Part shown: piece after piece, positions 55,358 to 63,961 of the stretch
Numbering within the stretch: the stretch's first letter is position 1
How the letters are laid out: every line of letters starts with the position of its first letter
Assembly (NCBI RefSeq): GCF_013267835.1
Contig: NZ_CP053939.1
Coordinates: 868,001 to 932,000, forward strand
DNA: 64,000 nt
Origin: Neisseria mucosa
GTDB taxonomy: Bacteria; Pseudomonadota; Gammaproteobacteria; Burkholderiales; Neisseriaceae
Direction: 5' to 3'
Translations under genes and position numbers: made by a program
The notes under the pieces: generated by a model
The model's database searches: none
Told to the model about the DNA's origin: nothing
What the model saw: the letters and a program-made list of their open reading frames with translations, nothing else

Positions 55358-55720
55358 ATGCCCAAGCCCACACCTGAAGAATTGGCAGCCTTTGCAAAAT
55401 TCGTTTCTGCCTTCATTCCTACCACACCTGACGAACTTCTTCAGCTCGTTGATGGTCAAAAAACTACTATCGTCTTTTTAGGCAAACCAAGCTGTTCATA
55501 CTGTCGCCGTTTTGTTGCAAAACTGTCTACCGTTTCCTTAAACAAGCAGCTTACCATCCACTTTACCGACAGCAGCAACAAAGCAGCTTTAAAAACTTTT
55601 CGTAAACAACACGGCATCAAAACTGTTCCCGCATTACTCAAAATCTCACAAGGCAAAATAAAATCCGTCTGCAATTCCAAATTATCAGAAGAAGAAATTG
55701 AAGCATTTTTGAGCGCTTAG
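55358..55720 (+). CDS. Thioredoxin-fold protein with CSYC active site
   Basis: 120 aa, no signal peptide. The core TTIVFLGKPSCSYCRRFVAKL carries a CxxC redox motif; KTVPALLKISQGKI supplies the cis-Pro of the thioredoxin fold. The N-terminal 28 residues (EELAAFAKFVSAFIPTTPDEL) are an extra helix. CSYC is not the CGPC of thioredoxin, so a specialised thiol-disulfide role is likely, possibly glutaredoxin-like. It stands alone between an uptake-sequence terminator and hemW. Confidence 0.85.
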   Translation: MPKPTPEELAAFAKFVSAFIPTTPDELLQLVDGQKTTIVFLGKPSCSYCRRFVAKLSTVSLNKQLTIHFTDSSNKAALKTFRKQHGIKTVPALLKISQGKIKSVCNSKLSEEEIEAFLSA

Positions 55721-55817
55721 ACTTTGCAAATTTCCTACTGATTACTTTCCCAGCCGACACTTTCAGTTAAAATAACGGCCTAAAAATTTCAGACGGCCTT
55801 GAGCCTCAACACATACC

Positions 55818-56993
55818 ATGACCCAAATCACTTTCCAACGCCCCGGACAACTCACCGCCCTACCGCCCTTGTCGCTCTACATCCACACCCCGTGGTGCAT
55901 CAAAAAATGCCCGTATTGCGACTTTAATTCCCACAGCCTGAAAAACGGCCTGCCGGAAGAAGCCTATATCGATGCCCTATTAACCGACTTGCAGCTTGAA
56001 TTACCCAATATTTGGGGCAGACCGGTAGAAACCATATTCTTCGGCGGCGGTACACCCAGTCTGTTTCAAGCGGAATCAATTGACCGCTTGTTAAGCGGCG
56101 TGCGTTCGCTGTTGCGTTTGCAACCCGAAGCGGAAATTACTTTGGAAGCAAACCCGGGTACATTTGAAATTGAGAAGTTTCAGGGATTTAAAGACGCAGG
56201 CATTACGCGTCTATCTATCGGCGTGCAAAGTTTTAACGACGATATGCTTGCTCGATTGGGACGCGTTCACAACGGCAAAGAAGCCCTGACAGCCATTGAT
56301 ACTGCCTTGAAATTATTTGAAAAAGTCAATATCGATTTGATGTATGCCCTGCCAAACCAAACGGTTCAGACGGCCTTAAACGATGTGCAAACCGCTATTG
56401 CAACAGGCGTATCGCATATCAGCGCATATCATCTGACCATGGAGCCGAACACGCCTTTTGGTCATACGCCGCCAAAAGGTTTGCCGCAAGATGAAGCAGC
56501 ATTGGATATTGAAGATGCCGTACACGGCGCATTGGAAAGTGCAGGCTTTATCCACTACGAAACATCGGCTTTTGCAAAACCAGCCATGCAGTGCCGCCAC
56601 AATTTGAACTACTGGCAGTTCGGCGATTATTTGGGCATCGGCGCGGGCGCACACGGAAAAATTTCCTATCCCGACCGCATCGAGCGAACTGTCCGCCGCC
56701 GCCATCCCAACGACTATCTTGCCGCCATGCAGAGTAATCCGCATGAAGCAGTTGAACGCAAAACCGTTGCTGCCGAAGACCTTCCATTCGAGTTCATGAT
56801 GAACGTCCTGCGCCTGACCGACGGCGTACCTGCTGCAACGCTGCAAGAACGTACCGGCGTACCCACTGCAAAAATTATGACACAAATCGAAACCGCCAGA
56901 CAAAAAGGCCTGCTTGAATCAGACCCGACCGTGTTCCGCCCGACCGAACAAGGTCGTTTGTTCTTAAACGACTTGTTACAGTGTTTTTTATAA
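55818..56993 (+). CDS. hemW: Radical SAM haem chaperone HemW
   Basis: 391 aa. The radical-SAM cysteines are C27, C31 and C34 in TPWCIKKCPYCDFN. Other family motifs are TIFFGGGTPSLF and TLEANPGTFE, with the C-terminal HemN-like domain (FEFMMNVLRLTDGV). Unlike HemN, HemW has a short N-terminus and is thought to insert haem into respiratory proteins, not to oxidise coproporphyrinogen. It has an internal uptake sequence near 56364. nspA follows on the same strand, 135 bp downstream. Confidence 0.95.
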   Translation: MTQITFQRPGQLTALPPLSLYIHTPWCIKKCPYCDFNSHSLKNGLPEEAYIDALLTDLQLELPNIWGRPVETIFFGGGTPSLFQAESIDRLLSGVRSLLRLQPEAEITLEANPGTFEIEKFQGFKDAGITRLSIGVQSFNDDMLARLGRVHNGKEALTAIDTALKLFEKVNIDLMYALPNQTVQTALNDVQTAIATGVSHISAYHLTMEPNTPFGHTPPKGLPQDEAALDIEDAVHGALESAGFIHYETSAFAKPAMQCRHNLNYWQFGDYLGIGAGAHGKISYPDRIERTVRRRHPNDYLAAMQSNPHEAVERKTVAAEDLPFEFMMNVLRLTDGVPAATLQERTGVPTAKIMTQIETARQKGLLESDPTVFRPTEQGRLFLNDLLQCFL

Positions 56994-57128
56994 GTGCTGT
57001 TTTACAACAGTTGAACCATTTTTAGATTTGCTTAATTTACGACAAGAAAATACAATCAGAATAATTGTTGGGAATGAACAATCCCAGCGATTATCCACTA
57101 CTCCTAATCCTACATTAAGGACAAAACA

Positions 57129-57668
57129 ATGAAAAAAGTTCTGGTAACACTGATTGCTCTTTCCCTGCCTGCATTTGCATTGGCTGATGCAACCAAAGGT
57201 TTTTATGTTCAGGCTGATGCTGGTCATGCTACTGTAAAGGGAGATGCATCAGTTAAAGGCTTTAGCCCACGCATCTCTGCCGGTTACGATTTCGGCGATT
57301 TCCGTGTTGCCGCTGACTATACCCATTATAAGTCTGAAAAAATCAATACTGCCTCATTCGATGCTGAAGGTAAATACCACAGTGCCGGCGTTTCTGCTAT
57401 TTATGACTTTGATCTGCAAACTCCTGTAAAACCTTATGTAGGTGCTCGTGTGGCTATTAATCATGCTTCTGCAAAAGTTAAGACAGCTAATTCATATTAT
57501 GAACGCAGTGATACTAAAACTGGTGTTGGAGCAATGGCTGGCGTAAGCTACGAAGTAACACCTAACGTTGCCTTGGATGCAGGCTATCGCTACAACTATT
57601 GGGGCAAAATGAATAGCATTAAGTTCCATACTCACGAAGTATCTGCCGGCGTACGCGTAACATTCTAA
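57129..57668 (+). CDS. nspA: Neisserial surface protein A (NspA), opacity-family barrel
   Basis: 179 aa. Signal peptide to about residue 19 (LPAFALA/DATKG). Mature strands follow the NspA pattern: GFYVQADAGHA, KGFSPRISAGYDFGDFRVAADYTHYKS, GVSAIYDFD, TPVKPYVGARVAINHASAKV, GAMAGVSYEVTPNVALDAGYRYNYWGKMN and the closing VSAGVRVTF. NspA is a conserved eight-stranded barrel that can bind factor H in meningococcus. AAGGACAAAAC precedes the ATG. It is slightly longer than meningococcal NspA (174 aa). Confidence 0.93.
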   Translation: MKKVLVTLIALSLPAFALADATKGFYVQADAGHATVKGDASVKGFSPRISAGYDFGDFRVAADYTHYKSEKINTASFDAEGKYHSAGVSAIYDFDLQTPVKPYVGARVAINHASAKVKTANSYYERSDTKTGVGAMAGVSYEVTPNVALDAGYRYNYWGKMNSIKFHTHEVSAGVRVTF

Positions 57669-57709
57669 TTCTTGTCTTGAAGCAATCATTGCTTCAAATA
57701 TCAAGTAAC

Positions 57710-57755
57710 AAAAGGCCGTCTGAAACCTGTTTCTCAGGATTTCAGACGGCCTTTT
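57710..57755. terminator. Compound hairpin terminator
   Basis: AAAAGGCCGTCTGAAA with a nested CCTG/CAGG stem (loop TTTCT) and TTTCAGACGGCCTTTT. It serves nspA and the converging VanZ-like gene. A separate small stem (TTGAAGCAAT/ATTGCTTCAA) lies at about 57677-57697. Confidence 0.85.
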
Positions 57756-57772
57756 AACTTCTTTAAATATAT

Positions 57773-58141
57773 CTAACTTTTTGCTGCTTTTACTTTTGCT
57801 GCAAACCATAGCGCGGCAGCCGTACCTGCCATATCGGCAATACCGTCCGCAATCGAACCTTGGCGCGTAGTAGTCAGAAATGCCTGAGCCAGCTCGCTGC
57901 CTACTGCAAACAATAAGGCGGCAAACAGAATGCCTTTATAGGGAATATTCCTATTGTCTTGAATAAATATTTTTGCACACAACCATGCCTGACCGAAAAA
58001 CAGTCCGAAATGGCCGACTTTATCAAAATGGGGAAATGGTGGAGCGCTATTGCCGCCCTCTCTGAAAAGTAAGGCATAAATGGCGGCCACAAACCAGATT
58101 AAGGCAGCGGCAGTAAATTTGTTTAACGGCAAGGCTTTCAT
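57773..58141 (-). CDS. VanZ-like membrane protein
   Basis: 122 aa with four hydrophobic stretches. The VanZ family pattern is present: KFTAAALIWFVAAIYALLF, PHFDKVGHFGLFFGQAWL (Asp-Lys-x-x-His motif), ILFAALLFAVGSELAQAFLTTTRQGSIADGIADMAGTAAAL. VanZ-family proteins are small membrane proteins; role in this organism unknown. Its start overlaps the stop of the upstream 69-aa gene by 4 bp (ATGA), so the pair is coupled. Confidence 0.85.
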   Translation of the reverse strand: MKALPLNKFTAAALIWFVAAIYALLFREGGNSAPPFPHFDKVGHFGLFFGQAWLCAKIFIQDNRNIPYKGILFAALLFAVGSELAQAFLTTTRQGSIADGIADMAGTAAALWFAAKVKAAKS

Positions 58142-58347
58142 TTATCGGCCTCTTCATCCAGCCATGTTTGACAGATGTCTGCCAAGCGGACAAATTTCCC
58201 ACCCCGCGCCTTCAAAATATCACGCCATTGTGCCACTTCTTCTGCATCCGGGGCATCTTCAATACTGCATTCGTAAAGGCAAAAGTCTAATGTTTCGCCA
58301 ACAACGCCGGGGGCTTCGGTATGCATCAGGCTGGTCAGTTCGTTCAT
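58138..58347 (-). CDS. Small conserved cytoplasmic protein, unknown
   Basis: 69 aa, acidic, with no membrane segment or signal. It is helical with SIEDAPDAEEVAQWRDILKARG, VRLADICQTWLDEE. Not recognised. Overlap of its stop with the VanZ-like start argues it is real and co-translated. It lies 103 bp upstream of pth on the same strand, read as pth first, then this gene. Confidence 0.75.
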   Translation of the reverse strand: MNELTSLMHTEAPGVVGETLDFCLYECSIEDAPDAEEVAQWRDILKARGGKFVRLADICQTWLDEEADK

Positions 58348-58449
58348 ATTTACTGTTTCTTTAATTGGTTTATCGCTAGCCAGACTGCGCCGTCTGTTTT
58401 CAGGCCGTCTGAACTAATGTGCAAGGCTGCCCGTTTGATTTGGGCACGC

Positions 58450-59028
58450 TTACTTACTGTGTAAAAAACGCGTTGCCTCTTCCCATTCGCCATTCAATAC
58501 GACCGGCAATCCTTGCAGAGATTTGGCGATGGCGTCATCAATTTGCTGTCTATGCTCCGCCGACGGTTTATTCAACACATAACCGACAACCAGATTACGG
58601 TCGCCCGGATGATCAATACCCAAGCGCAGGCGGTAGAAATTAGGCGTACCCAAACGAGCCTGAATGTCTTTGAGGCCGTTGTGTCCGCCGTTGCCGCCGC
58701 CAAGTTTGAATTTGATACGGCCGCATGGAATATCCAGCTCGTCATGAACCACTAAGATTTCCTCCGGCTTAATTTTGTAAAACTGAGCCAAAGCAGCAAC
58801 AGCCTGACCGGATCGGTTCATAAATGTCATGGGTTTGAGCAGCCAAACATCGCCATCAGGCGTAGCAGCGCGTGCTACTTCGCCGTAAAATTTCTTTTCG
58901 TCTTTAAAATTGACTTTCCATTTCCATGCTAGTTCGTCCAACAGCCAAAAGCCGACATTGTGGCGCGTTTGTTCGTATTCTTGGCCTGGATTGCCCAAAC
59001 CGACGATTAATTTAATTTTCAAGCTCAT
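58450..59028 (-). CDS. pth: Peptidyl-tRNA hydrolase
   Basis: 192 aa, the standard size. It recycles peptidyl-tRNA released by drop-off. It shows [25 protein letters not shown] (catalytic His and Asn), [45 protein letters not shown] and [26 protein letters not shown] precedes the ATG. It is followed by the 69-aa and VanZ-like genes on the same strand. Confidence 0.97.
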   Translation of the reverse strand: MSLKIKLIVGLGNPGQEYEQTRHNVGFWLLDELAWKWKVNFKDEKKFYGEVARAATPDGDVWLLKPMTFMNRSGQAVAALAQFYKIKPEEILVVHDELDIPCGRIKFKLGGGNGGHNGLKDIQARLGTPNFYRLRLGIDHPGDRNLVVGYVLNKPSAEHRQQIDDAIAKSLQGLPVVLNGEWEEATRFLHSK

Positions 59029-59048
59029 TACTGTTCTTTCAGTTTGAC

Positions 59049-59077
59049 AGGCCGTCTGAAAAAGTTTCAGACGGCCT
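59049..59077. terminator. Inverted uptake-sequence terminator
   Basis: AGGCCGTCTGAAA, AAG, TTTCAGACGGCCT between rnfH and pth (both minus). Confidence 0.85.
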
Positions 59078-59082
59078 TCGAT

Positions 59083-59355
59083 TTACTCTTGTCCGGCGCG
59101 TTTACGTCGCGCTTCTTTCGGATCAATCAACAATGGACGATAAACCTCAATCCGATCGCCATCTCGCAACACCGTTTCGTCTTTCACCGCCTTGCCGAAA
59201 ATACCCAAAGGCGCTTGCTGCAAATCCAACTCTGGAAACTCTACCTCCAAACCGCTTTGCAGGGCGGCTTCGCGTACGGTTGTCCCTTCGGCAACGGTCA
59301 TACCCTTCAACACTTGCCTATCGGCCAGTCCGTAAACAATTTCAATCTCAAGCAT
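59083..59355 (-). CDS. rnfH: RnfH-like ubiquitin-fold protein
   Basis: 90 aa from the ATG at 59355 ([16 protein letters not shown]). It is a UPF0125/RnfH small beta-grasp protein: VPEG-type [38 protein letters not shown] and [25 protein letters not shown]. Its exact role is unknown. It overlaps the end of ratA by 8 bp. The open frame extends 10 codons upstream within ratA. Confidence 0.93.
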   Translation of the reverse strand: MLEIEIVYGLADRQVLKGMTVAEGTTVREAALQSGLEVEFPELDLQQAPLGIFGKAVKDETVLRDGDRIEVYRPLLIDPKEARRKRAGQE

Positions 59356-59779
59356 AGCGGCGGTCGGCCTCTTTAATAAAAGCATCCACCAGCGTGCCGG
59401 CGAGGTGGCCGAATACTGGGGAAATCATGGCAGAGAGTACGGCATTGGAGAAATCGTATTCTAATCTGAATTCGACTTTACACATATCATCGCCCAAGTC
59501 GATAAATTTCCAAGTGCCGCGCAGGGTTTTAAACGGCCCCTCGAGCAAATCCATGCGGATTTCCTGCCCCGGGATATTGTGGTTGTGCGTTGCAAACGAC
59601 TGCTTGACACGCATATAGTCCATAAACAGGCGCGCTTTTAGCTCATTGCCTTTGCGTTCGATGACTTCGGTCTTGCTGTACCACGGCAAAAATTTTGGAT
59701 AGTCCTCGACCTTGTCCACCAGCTCAAACATTTCCTCAGCGCTATGCAGTACCAATACGTTTTTCTCGACTTTTTTCAT
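59348..59779 (-). CDS. ratA: RatA / Coq10-like START-domain protein
   Basis: 143 aa. A START-like lipid-binding fold: [41 protein letters not shown] and the closing [22 protein letters not shown]. In E. coli the same gene is reported to block 70S assembly (RatA toxin), while eukaryotic relatives carry ubiquinone (Coq10); either function is possible. The ratA-rnfH pairing is conserved widely in proteobacteria. smpB, often next door, is not here. Confidence 0.92.
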   Translation of the reverse strand: MKKVEKNVLVLHSAEEMFELVDKVEDYPKFLPWYSKTEVIERKGNELKARLFMDYMRVKQSFATHNHNIPGQEIRMDLLEGPFKTLRGTWKFIDLGDDMCKVEFRLEYDFSNAVLSAMISPVFGHLAGTLVDAFIKEADRRYA

Positions 59780-59868
59780 GTGGTTGTAGACCTTGTTTTT
59801 GAATATTTGGGGTTAGGACGGCATGATTTAGAAAAATATCCACCCTACTTTGGGACAAAATTCCCAAT

Positions 59869-61776
59869 TTAAACCGCTTCTCCGTTTTGTTTCGCTTCCA
59901 GCCATTCCCAGCGTTCGAGCTTTTCCAAAAGCGACATCTCAATTTCTTCAGCCCTGCTTTGTAATGCACCTGCTTTTTCGTAATCTTTAAAAATTTCAGT
60001 ATCGGAAAGCTGGGTATTGATTTCAGCCTGTTCGGTTTCCAAGGCGGCGATTTCGTCAGGCAGGGCATCGAGTTCGCGCTGTTCTTTGTAGGAAAGTTTG
60101 ACTGTGCGGTTGGCTTTGGGTTTGACTTTCTCAGGCTCGGCAACCGCTTTAGGCGCAGAGGCCGTCTGAATTTTCTCTTCGCGCGATTTTGCGTCGATAT
60201 AATCCTGATAGCCGCCGATGTATTCTTTCAGACGGCCTTGTCCTTCGAAAACAATGCTTTGGGTAATGACATTATCCAAGAACATACGGTCGTGCGAGAC
60301 GAGGAATACCGTGCCTTGATAATCGCGCAGCAAGTCTTCGAGCAGCTCTTGGGTGTCGATGTCCAAGTCGTTGGTCGGTTCGTCCAAGACCAAAATATTG
60401 GCAGGACGGGTAAAGAGTTTCGCCAGCAGGAGGCGGTTGCGTTCGCCGCCGGAGAGCGATGAAACAGGGCTTTGTGCGCGGGCTGGATGGAACAGAAAAT
60501 CTTCCAAATAGCTCATGACGTGTTTTTTCTTACCGCCGACTTCAACGTAATCATTGCCCTGTCCGAGCGTGTAAAACACGGTGTCGTTTTCGTTCAGCGC
60601 GCTGCGGAACTGGTCGAAATAAGCAACTTCCTGCTTGCTGCCGATACGGATTCTGCCGTAGGCCGGCTGCAATTCGCCCAAAATCAGCTTGAGGAAGGTG
60701 GTTTTGCCGATACCGTTGGGGCCGATTAAGCCGATTTTGTCGCCGCGCTGCAAAATGGCGGAGAATTTATCCATGATGACTTTGTCGCCGTAGGCAAACG
60801 AGGCGTGTTCCAGCTCAGCGATGATTTTGCCGCTTTTCTCGCCGCTGTCGAGCTTGAAGTTGACCTGCCCTTGTACATTGCGGCGTTCGGCGCGCTGGCG
60901 GCGCAGTTCTTCCAAACGGCGCACGCGACCTTCGTTACGGGTACGGCGTGCTTCGATGCCTTTGCGTATCCACGCTTCTTCCTGCGCATGGAATTTGTCG
61001 AAGAGGCGGTTGTGTTCCGCTTCAACCACCAATTCCTGCGCTTTTTTCTCGCTGTATTTGGAGAACGAGCCTGGATAGGATCGTAGAATGCCGCGGTCGA
61101 GTTCGACAATACGCGTGGCGATGTTGTCCAGAAAACGGCGGTCGTGGGTAATCACAACCAAACTGCCTTCAAACGCCTTGAGCAGGTTTTCCAGCCAGAT
61201 AATCGCGTCGATGTCCAAATGGTTGGTCGGCTCGTCCAGCAGCAATACGTCGGGCTTCTGCACCCAAGCCTGCGCCAAGGCGACGCGCTTTTTCTGCCCG
61301 CCGGAGAGGTTGCCAATTTTTTCGTTTTCCGGCAAACCAAGTTCGTCCAAAGTCTGCTTTACCGCCGCATCTAATTTCCAGCCGTCCTTCGCTTCGATTT
61401 CAAGCTGCAATTCGTTGAGTTCTTTCAACAAAGCCTCACTCGAACCATTTTCCAACTCATGGCTGACGTGATGATAACGGCGCAATAAATCGCGAATTTC
61501 GCCCAAACCTTCGGCAACGGTGTCAAATACGGTTGCGTCCTTATCAAAAAAGGACTCCTGCGGCACATAAACGATTTTGAGGTTGTTGTGAACAATAATC
61601 TGCCCGTCATCGAGCTTTTGTACGCCTGCAAGGATTTTTAAAAACGAAGACTTACCCGCACCGTTGCGGCCGATTAAACCGATTTTCTCGCCGCTATCGA
61701 GTTGAAAAGAAGTTTTGTCGAGCAAGGCGACATGGCCGACGGCAAAGGAAGCGTTTTCTACGGATAAGATATTCAT
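59869..61776 (-). CDS. uup: ABC-F ATPase Uup
   Basis: 635 aa. Two ABC domains in one chain, with no membrane domain. Walker A is IGRNGAGKSSFLKILAG and IGPNGIGKTTFLKLILGE; signatures are NLSGGQKKRVALAQ and SLSGGERNRLLLAK, each followed by LLDEPTNHLDID or LDEPTNDLDID. The linker (KFHAQEEAWIRKGIEARRTRNEGRVRRL) is the P-site tRNA interaction motif. The C-terminal domain (after about residue 560) is a coiled coil that binds DNA or the ribosome in Uup. Two uptake sequences lie inside, near 60160 and 60230. Confidence 0.95.
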   Translation of the reverse strand: MNILSVENASFAVGHVALLDKTSFQLDSGEKIGLIGRNGAGKSSFLKILAGVQKLDDGQIIVHNNLKIVYVPQESFFDKDATVFDTVAEGLGEIRDLLRRYHHVSHELENGSSEALLKELNELQLEIEAKDGWKLDAAVKQTLDELGLPENEKIGNLSGGQKKRVALAQAWVQKPDVLLLDEPTNHLDIDAIIWLENLLKAFEGSLVVITHDRRFLDNIATRIVELDRGILRSYPGSFSKYSEKKAQELVVEAEHNRLFDKFHAQEEAWIRKGIEARRTRNEGRVRRLEELRRQRAERRNVQGQVNFKLDSGEKSGKIIAELEHASFAYGDKVIMDKFSAILQRGDKIGLIGPNGIGKTTFLKLILGELQPAYGRIRIGSKQEVAYFDQFRSALNENDTVFYTLGQGNDYVEVGGKKKHVMSYLEDFLFHPARAQSPVSSLSGGERNRLLLAKLFTRPANILVLDEPTNDLDIDTQELLEDLLRDYQGTVFLVSHDRMFLDNVITQSIVFEGQGRLKEYIGGYQDYIDAKSREEKIQTASAPKAVAEPEKVKPKANRTVKLSYKEQRELDALPDEIAALETEQAEINTQLSDTEIFKDYEKAGALQSRAEEIEMSLLEKLERWEWLEAKQNGEAV

Positions 61777-61861
61777 GGGGAAACTTCAAAAAAGAAAAGG
61801 GGGACATTTTAACCGATTATCGGCAGATATTTGCCGACAATCATATGAAATTGAAAGTATC

Positions 61862-61892
61862 AGGCCGTCTGAAAGCAGTTTTCAGACGGCCT
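61862..61892. terminator. Inverted uptake-sequence terminator after ruvB
   Basis: AGGCCGTCTGAAA, 5-nt loop, TTTCAGACGGCCT, directly beyond the ruvB stop. Confidence 0.85.
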
Positions 61893-61898
61893 TCATTA

Positions 61899-62930
61899 TT
61901 ATTCTTGAACCTTCAAACCGAAATGCAGATAGGCTCGTTCGGTTGCCACGCGTCCGCGCGGTGTACGCTGTAAAAAGCCCTGCTGAATCAGATAAGGTTC
62001 AATCACATCTTCGATGGTATCGGTCGATTCGCCAATCGCAGCAGCCACGTTTTCCAAACCGACAGGACCGCCGCTGAATTTGTGCAGAATCGCCTCAAGG
62101 AATTTCCTGTCCATCACATCCAAACCCTGACCGTCCACATCCAGCATACTCAAGGCCGCATCGGCAATTTCCGCATCAATGACGCCATTGTTTTTCACAT
62201 CAGCGTAATCGCGAACTCGTCGCAAAAGGCGGTTGGCAATACGCGGCGTACCGCGGCTGCGCTTGGCCACTTCCATCGCACCCTCTTCGCCCATGTCCAA
62301 CTGCAACAATTGGGCTGAACGGGCAACAATAGTCGCCAAGTCTTTGTTTTGATAAAACTCCAATCGGGACACAATACCGAAACGGTCGCGCAACGGATTG
62401 GTCAACATACCGGCACGGGTCGTTGCGCCCACCAATGTAAACGGCGGCAAATCGATTTTGACCGAACGCGCAGCCGGCCCCTCTCCAATCATGATGTCCA
62501 ACTGATAATCTTCAAGCGCAGGATAAAGGATTTCTTCAACCACGGGGCTTAAACGGTGGATTTCATCAATAAACAGCACATCATGCGGCTCGAGGTTGGT
62601 CAATAACGCTGCAAGGTCGCCGGCGCGCTCTAAAACCGGGCCGCTGGTTTGACGCAAATTAACGCCCAACTCTTTGGCGATAATATGCGCCAAAGTAGTT
62701 TTGCCCAAACCCGGTGGGCCAAATAGCAAAGTGTGGTCAAGCGCTTCGCCACGTTTTTTCGCCGCCTGAATAAAAATAGCCAGCTGCTCTTTGGCCTTAT
62801 CCTGCCCGATATAGTCATCCAAAGTTTTCGGACGTAAAGCGCGTTCAAGCAATTCTTCCTGAGCTGAAATATTTTGAGCAGTGATAATGCGCTGAGGTTG
62901 TGCAGAAGTAAGATTATCGGTTTGTAACAT
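61899..62930 (-). CDS. ruvB: Holliday junction helicase RuvB
   Basis: 343 aa from the ATG at 62930 ([13 protein letters not shown]); the frame extends 8 codons upstream. It is the AAA+ branch-migration motor with RuvA. Visible are [21 protein letters not shown], Walker [21 protein letters not shown], Walker [10 protein letters not shown], sensor 1 [20 protein letters not shown], and the winged-helix end [20 protein letters not shown]. ruvA and ruvC are not adjacent. The ribosome site is weak. Confidence 0.97.
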   Translation of the reverse strand: MLQTDNLTSAQPQRIITAQNISAQEELLERALRPKTLDDYIGQDKAKEQLAIFIQAAKKRGEALDHTLLFGPPGLGKTTLAHIIAKELGVNLRQTSGPVLERAGDLAALLTNLEPHDVLFIDEIHRLSPVVEEILYPALEDYQLDIMIGEGPAARSVKIDLPPFTLVGATTRAGMLTNPLRDRFGIVSRLEFYQNKDLATIVARSAQLLQLDMGEEGAMEVAKRSRGTPRIANRLLRRVRDYADVKNNGVIDAEIADAALSMLDVDGQGLDVMDRKFLEAILHKFSGGPVGLENVAAAIGESTDTIEDVIEPYLIQQGFLQRTPRGRVATERAYLHFGLKVQE

Positions 62931-63146
62931 AATGTTTCTAAATTCGAAGATCATTCCCGGCCCGTTGTTTCAGACGGCCCGAACAATCAGATAAAGCGGT
63001 TAAATTATGATTTTGGCCATTATACCCGATAAGGCCGAGCCACTTTTCCCTCAAATTTAAATCACACAAAAATTTTCGTTTTCAGACGGCCAAAGCACCG
63101 TATAATAAACGGTTAATTCAAATACCTATCGCATTCAGGAGAACAC

Positions 63147-63806
63147 ATGAGCCTCAAGCAAAAAGTCATCGCCATTGACGGCCCCAGCGCATCCGGCAAA
63201 GGGACGGTTGCCTCACGCGTAGCCGAAGCCTTGGGTTTTCTTTACCTCGACTCCGGTGCGCTTTACCGCCTGACCGCGCTTTACGCACAAAAACAAAATG
63301 TCGCCTGGACAGATGAAGACGCCGTCAGCACACTGGCAGAAACTTTGCCCGCACAATTTGAAGGCAGCGTTGTATTATTAAACGGCGAAGATGTATCCGA
63401 GCAAATCCGTACCGAAGCGATCGGCATGGGCGCATCTGCCGTCGCGCAGTTGCCTAAAGTGCGTACCGCCCTTTTGCAGCGCCAACGTGATTTCTTAACC
63501 GAAAAAGGTTTGGTCGCCGACGGCCGCGATATCGGCTCGGTTATTTTCCCTGATGCCGCATTAAAAATTTTCCTGACCGCAAGTGCCGATGTCCGCGCCC
63601 AACGTCGTGCCAAACAACTTGGCATCCCATGCGAAGGGGTTGCATTCGAGCGTATTTTATCGGACATTGAAGCGCGCGACGAAGCAGACCGCCGCCGCCC
63701 TGTTGCCCCATTGAAACAGCTGCCCGACGCCCTGCTTTTAGATACTGACAACCTTTCTATCGAAGAAGCTGTAAAAAAAGTGCTTGATTGGTATCATAAA
63801 GTTTAA
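63147..63806 (+). CDS. cmk: Cytidylate kinase
   Basis: 219 aa. It phosphorylates CMP/dCMP. The P-loop is AIDGPSASGKGTVASRVAEALGFLYLDSGALYR; the LVADGRDIGSVIFPDAALKIFLTASADVRAQRR segment is the Cmk signature. AGGAGAACAC precedes the ATG. rpsA follows on the same strand, the cmk-rpsA order found in most proteobacteria, though a terminator-like uptake-sequence pair and a TATAAT lie between them. Confidence 0.97.
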   Translation: MSLKQKVIAIDGPSASGKGTVASRVAEALGFLYLDSGALYRLTALYAQKQNVAWTDEDAVSTLAETLPAQFEGSVVLLNGEDVSEQIRTEAIGMGASAVAQLPKVRTALLQRQRDFLTEKGLVADGRDIGSVIFPDAALKIFLTASADVRAQRRAKQLGIPCEGVAFERILSDIEARDEADRRRPVAPLKQLPDALLLDTDNLSIEEAVKKVLDWYHKV

Positions 63807-63815
63807 AATTTGGAG

Positions 63816-63821
63816 TATAAT
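63816..63821 (+). promoter_or_regulatory. Candidate -10 of the rpsA promoter
   Basis: Perfect TATAAT about 140 bp upstream of the rpsA start, just after the cmk stop. No convincing -35 is at the right spacing. It would place the leader structures at 63887-63941 in the rpsA mRNA. Confidence 0.45.
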
Positions 63822-63834
63822 CGCGAAGTTTTCA

Positions 63835-63877
63835 TTTCAGACGGCCTGTTAACCCTAATAACAAGGCCGTCTGAAAA
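63835..63877. terminator. Inverted uptake-sequence pair between cmk and rpsA
   Basis: TTTCAGACGGCCT, loop of about 17 nt, AGGCCGTCTGAAA. No T-tract follows, so termination may be weak. Confidence 0.6.
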
Positions 63878-63886
63878 CATTTCCCA

Positions 63887-63941
63887 ACCTGCCGCGCCAA
63901 GGACGGCAGGTCATTTCAAACCTAACCCGCACCCCTTGGCG
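63887..63941 (+). promoter_or_regulatory. rpsA leader structure, possible pseudoknot
   Basis: ACCTGCCG (63887-63894) pairs with CGGCAGGT (63904-63911). The loop contains CGCCAAGG (63895-63902), which is exactly complementary to CCTTGGCG (63934-63941). The two helices together form an H-type pseudoknot 20 nt before the rpsA start, suited to autoregulation by S1. Confidence 0.6.
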
Positions 63942-63961
63942 GTGTACCGAAAAGAGTATAT

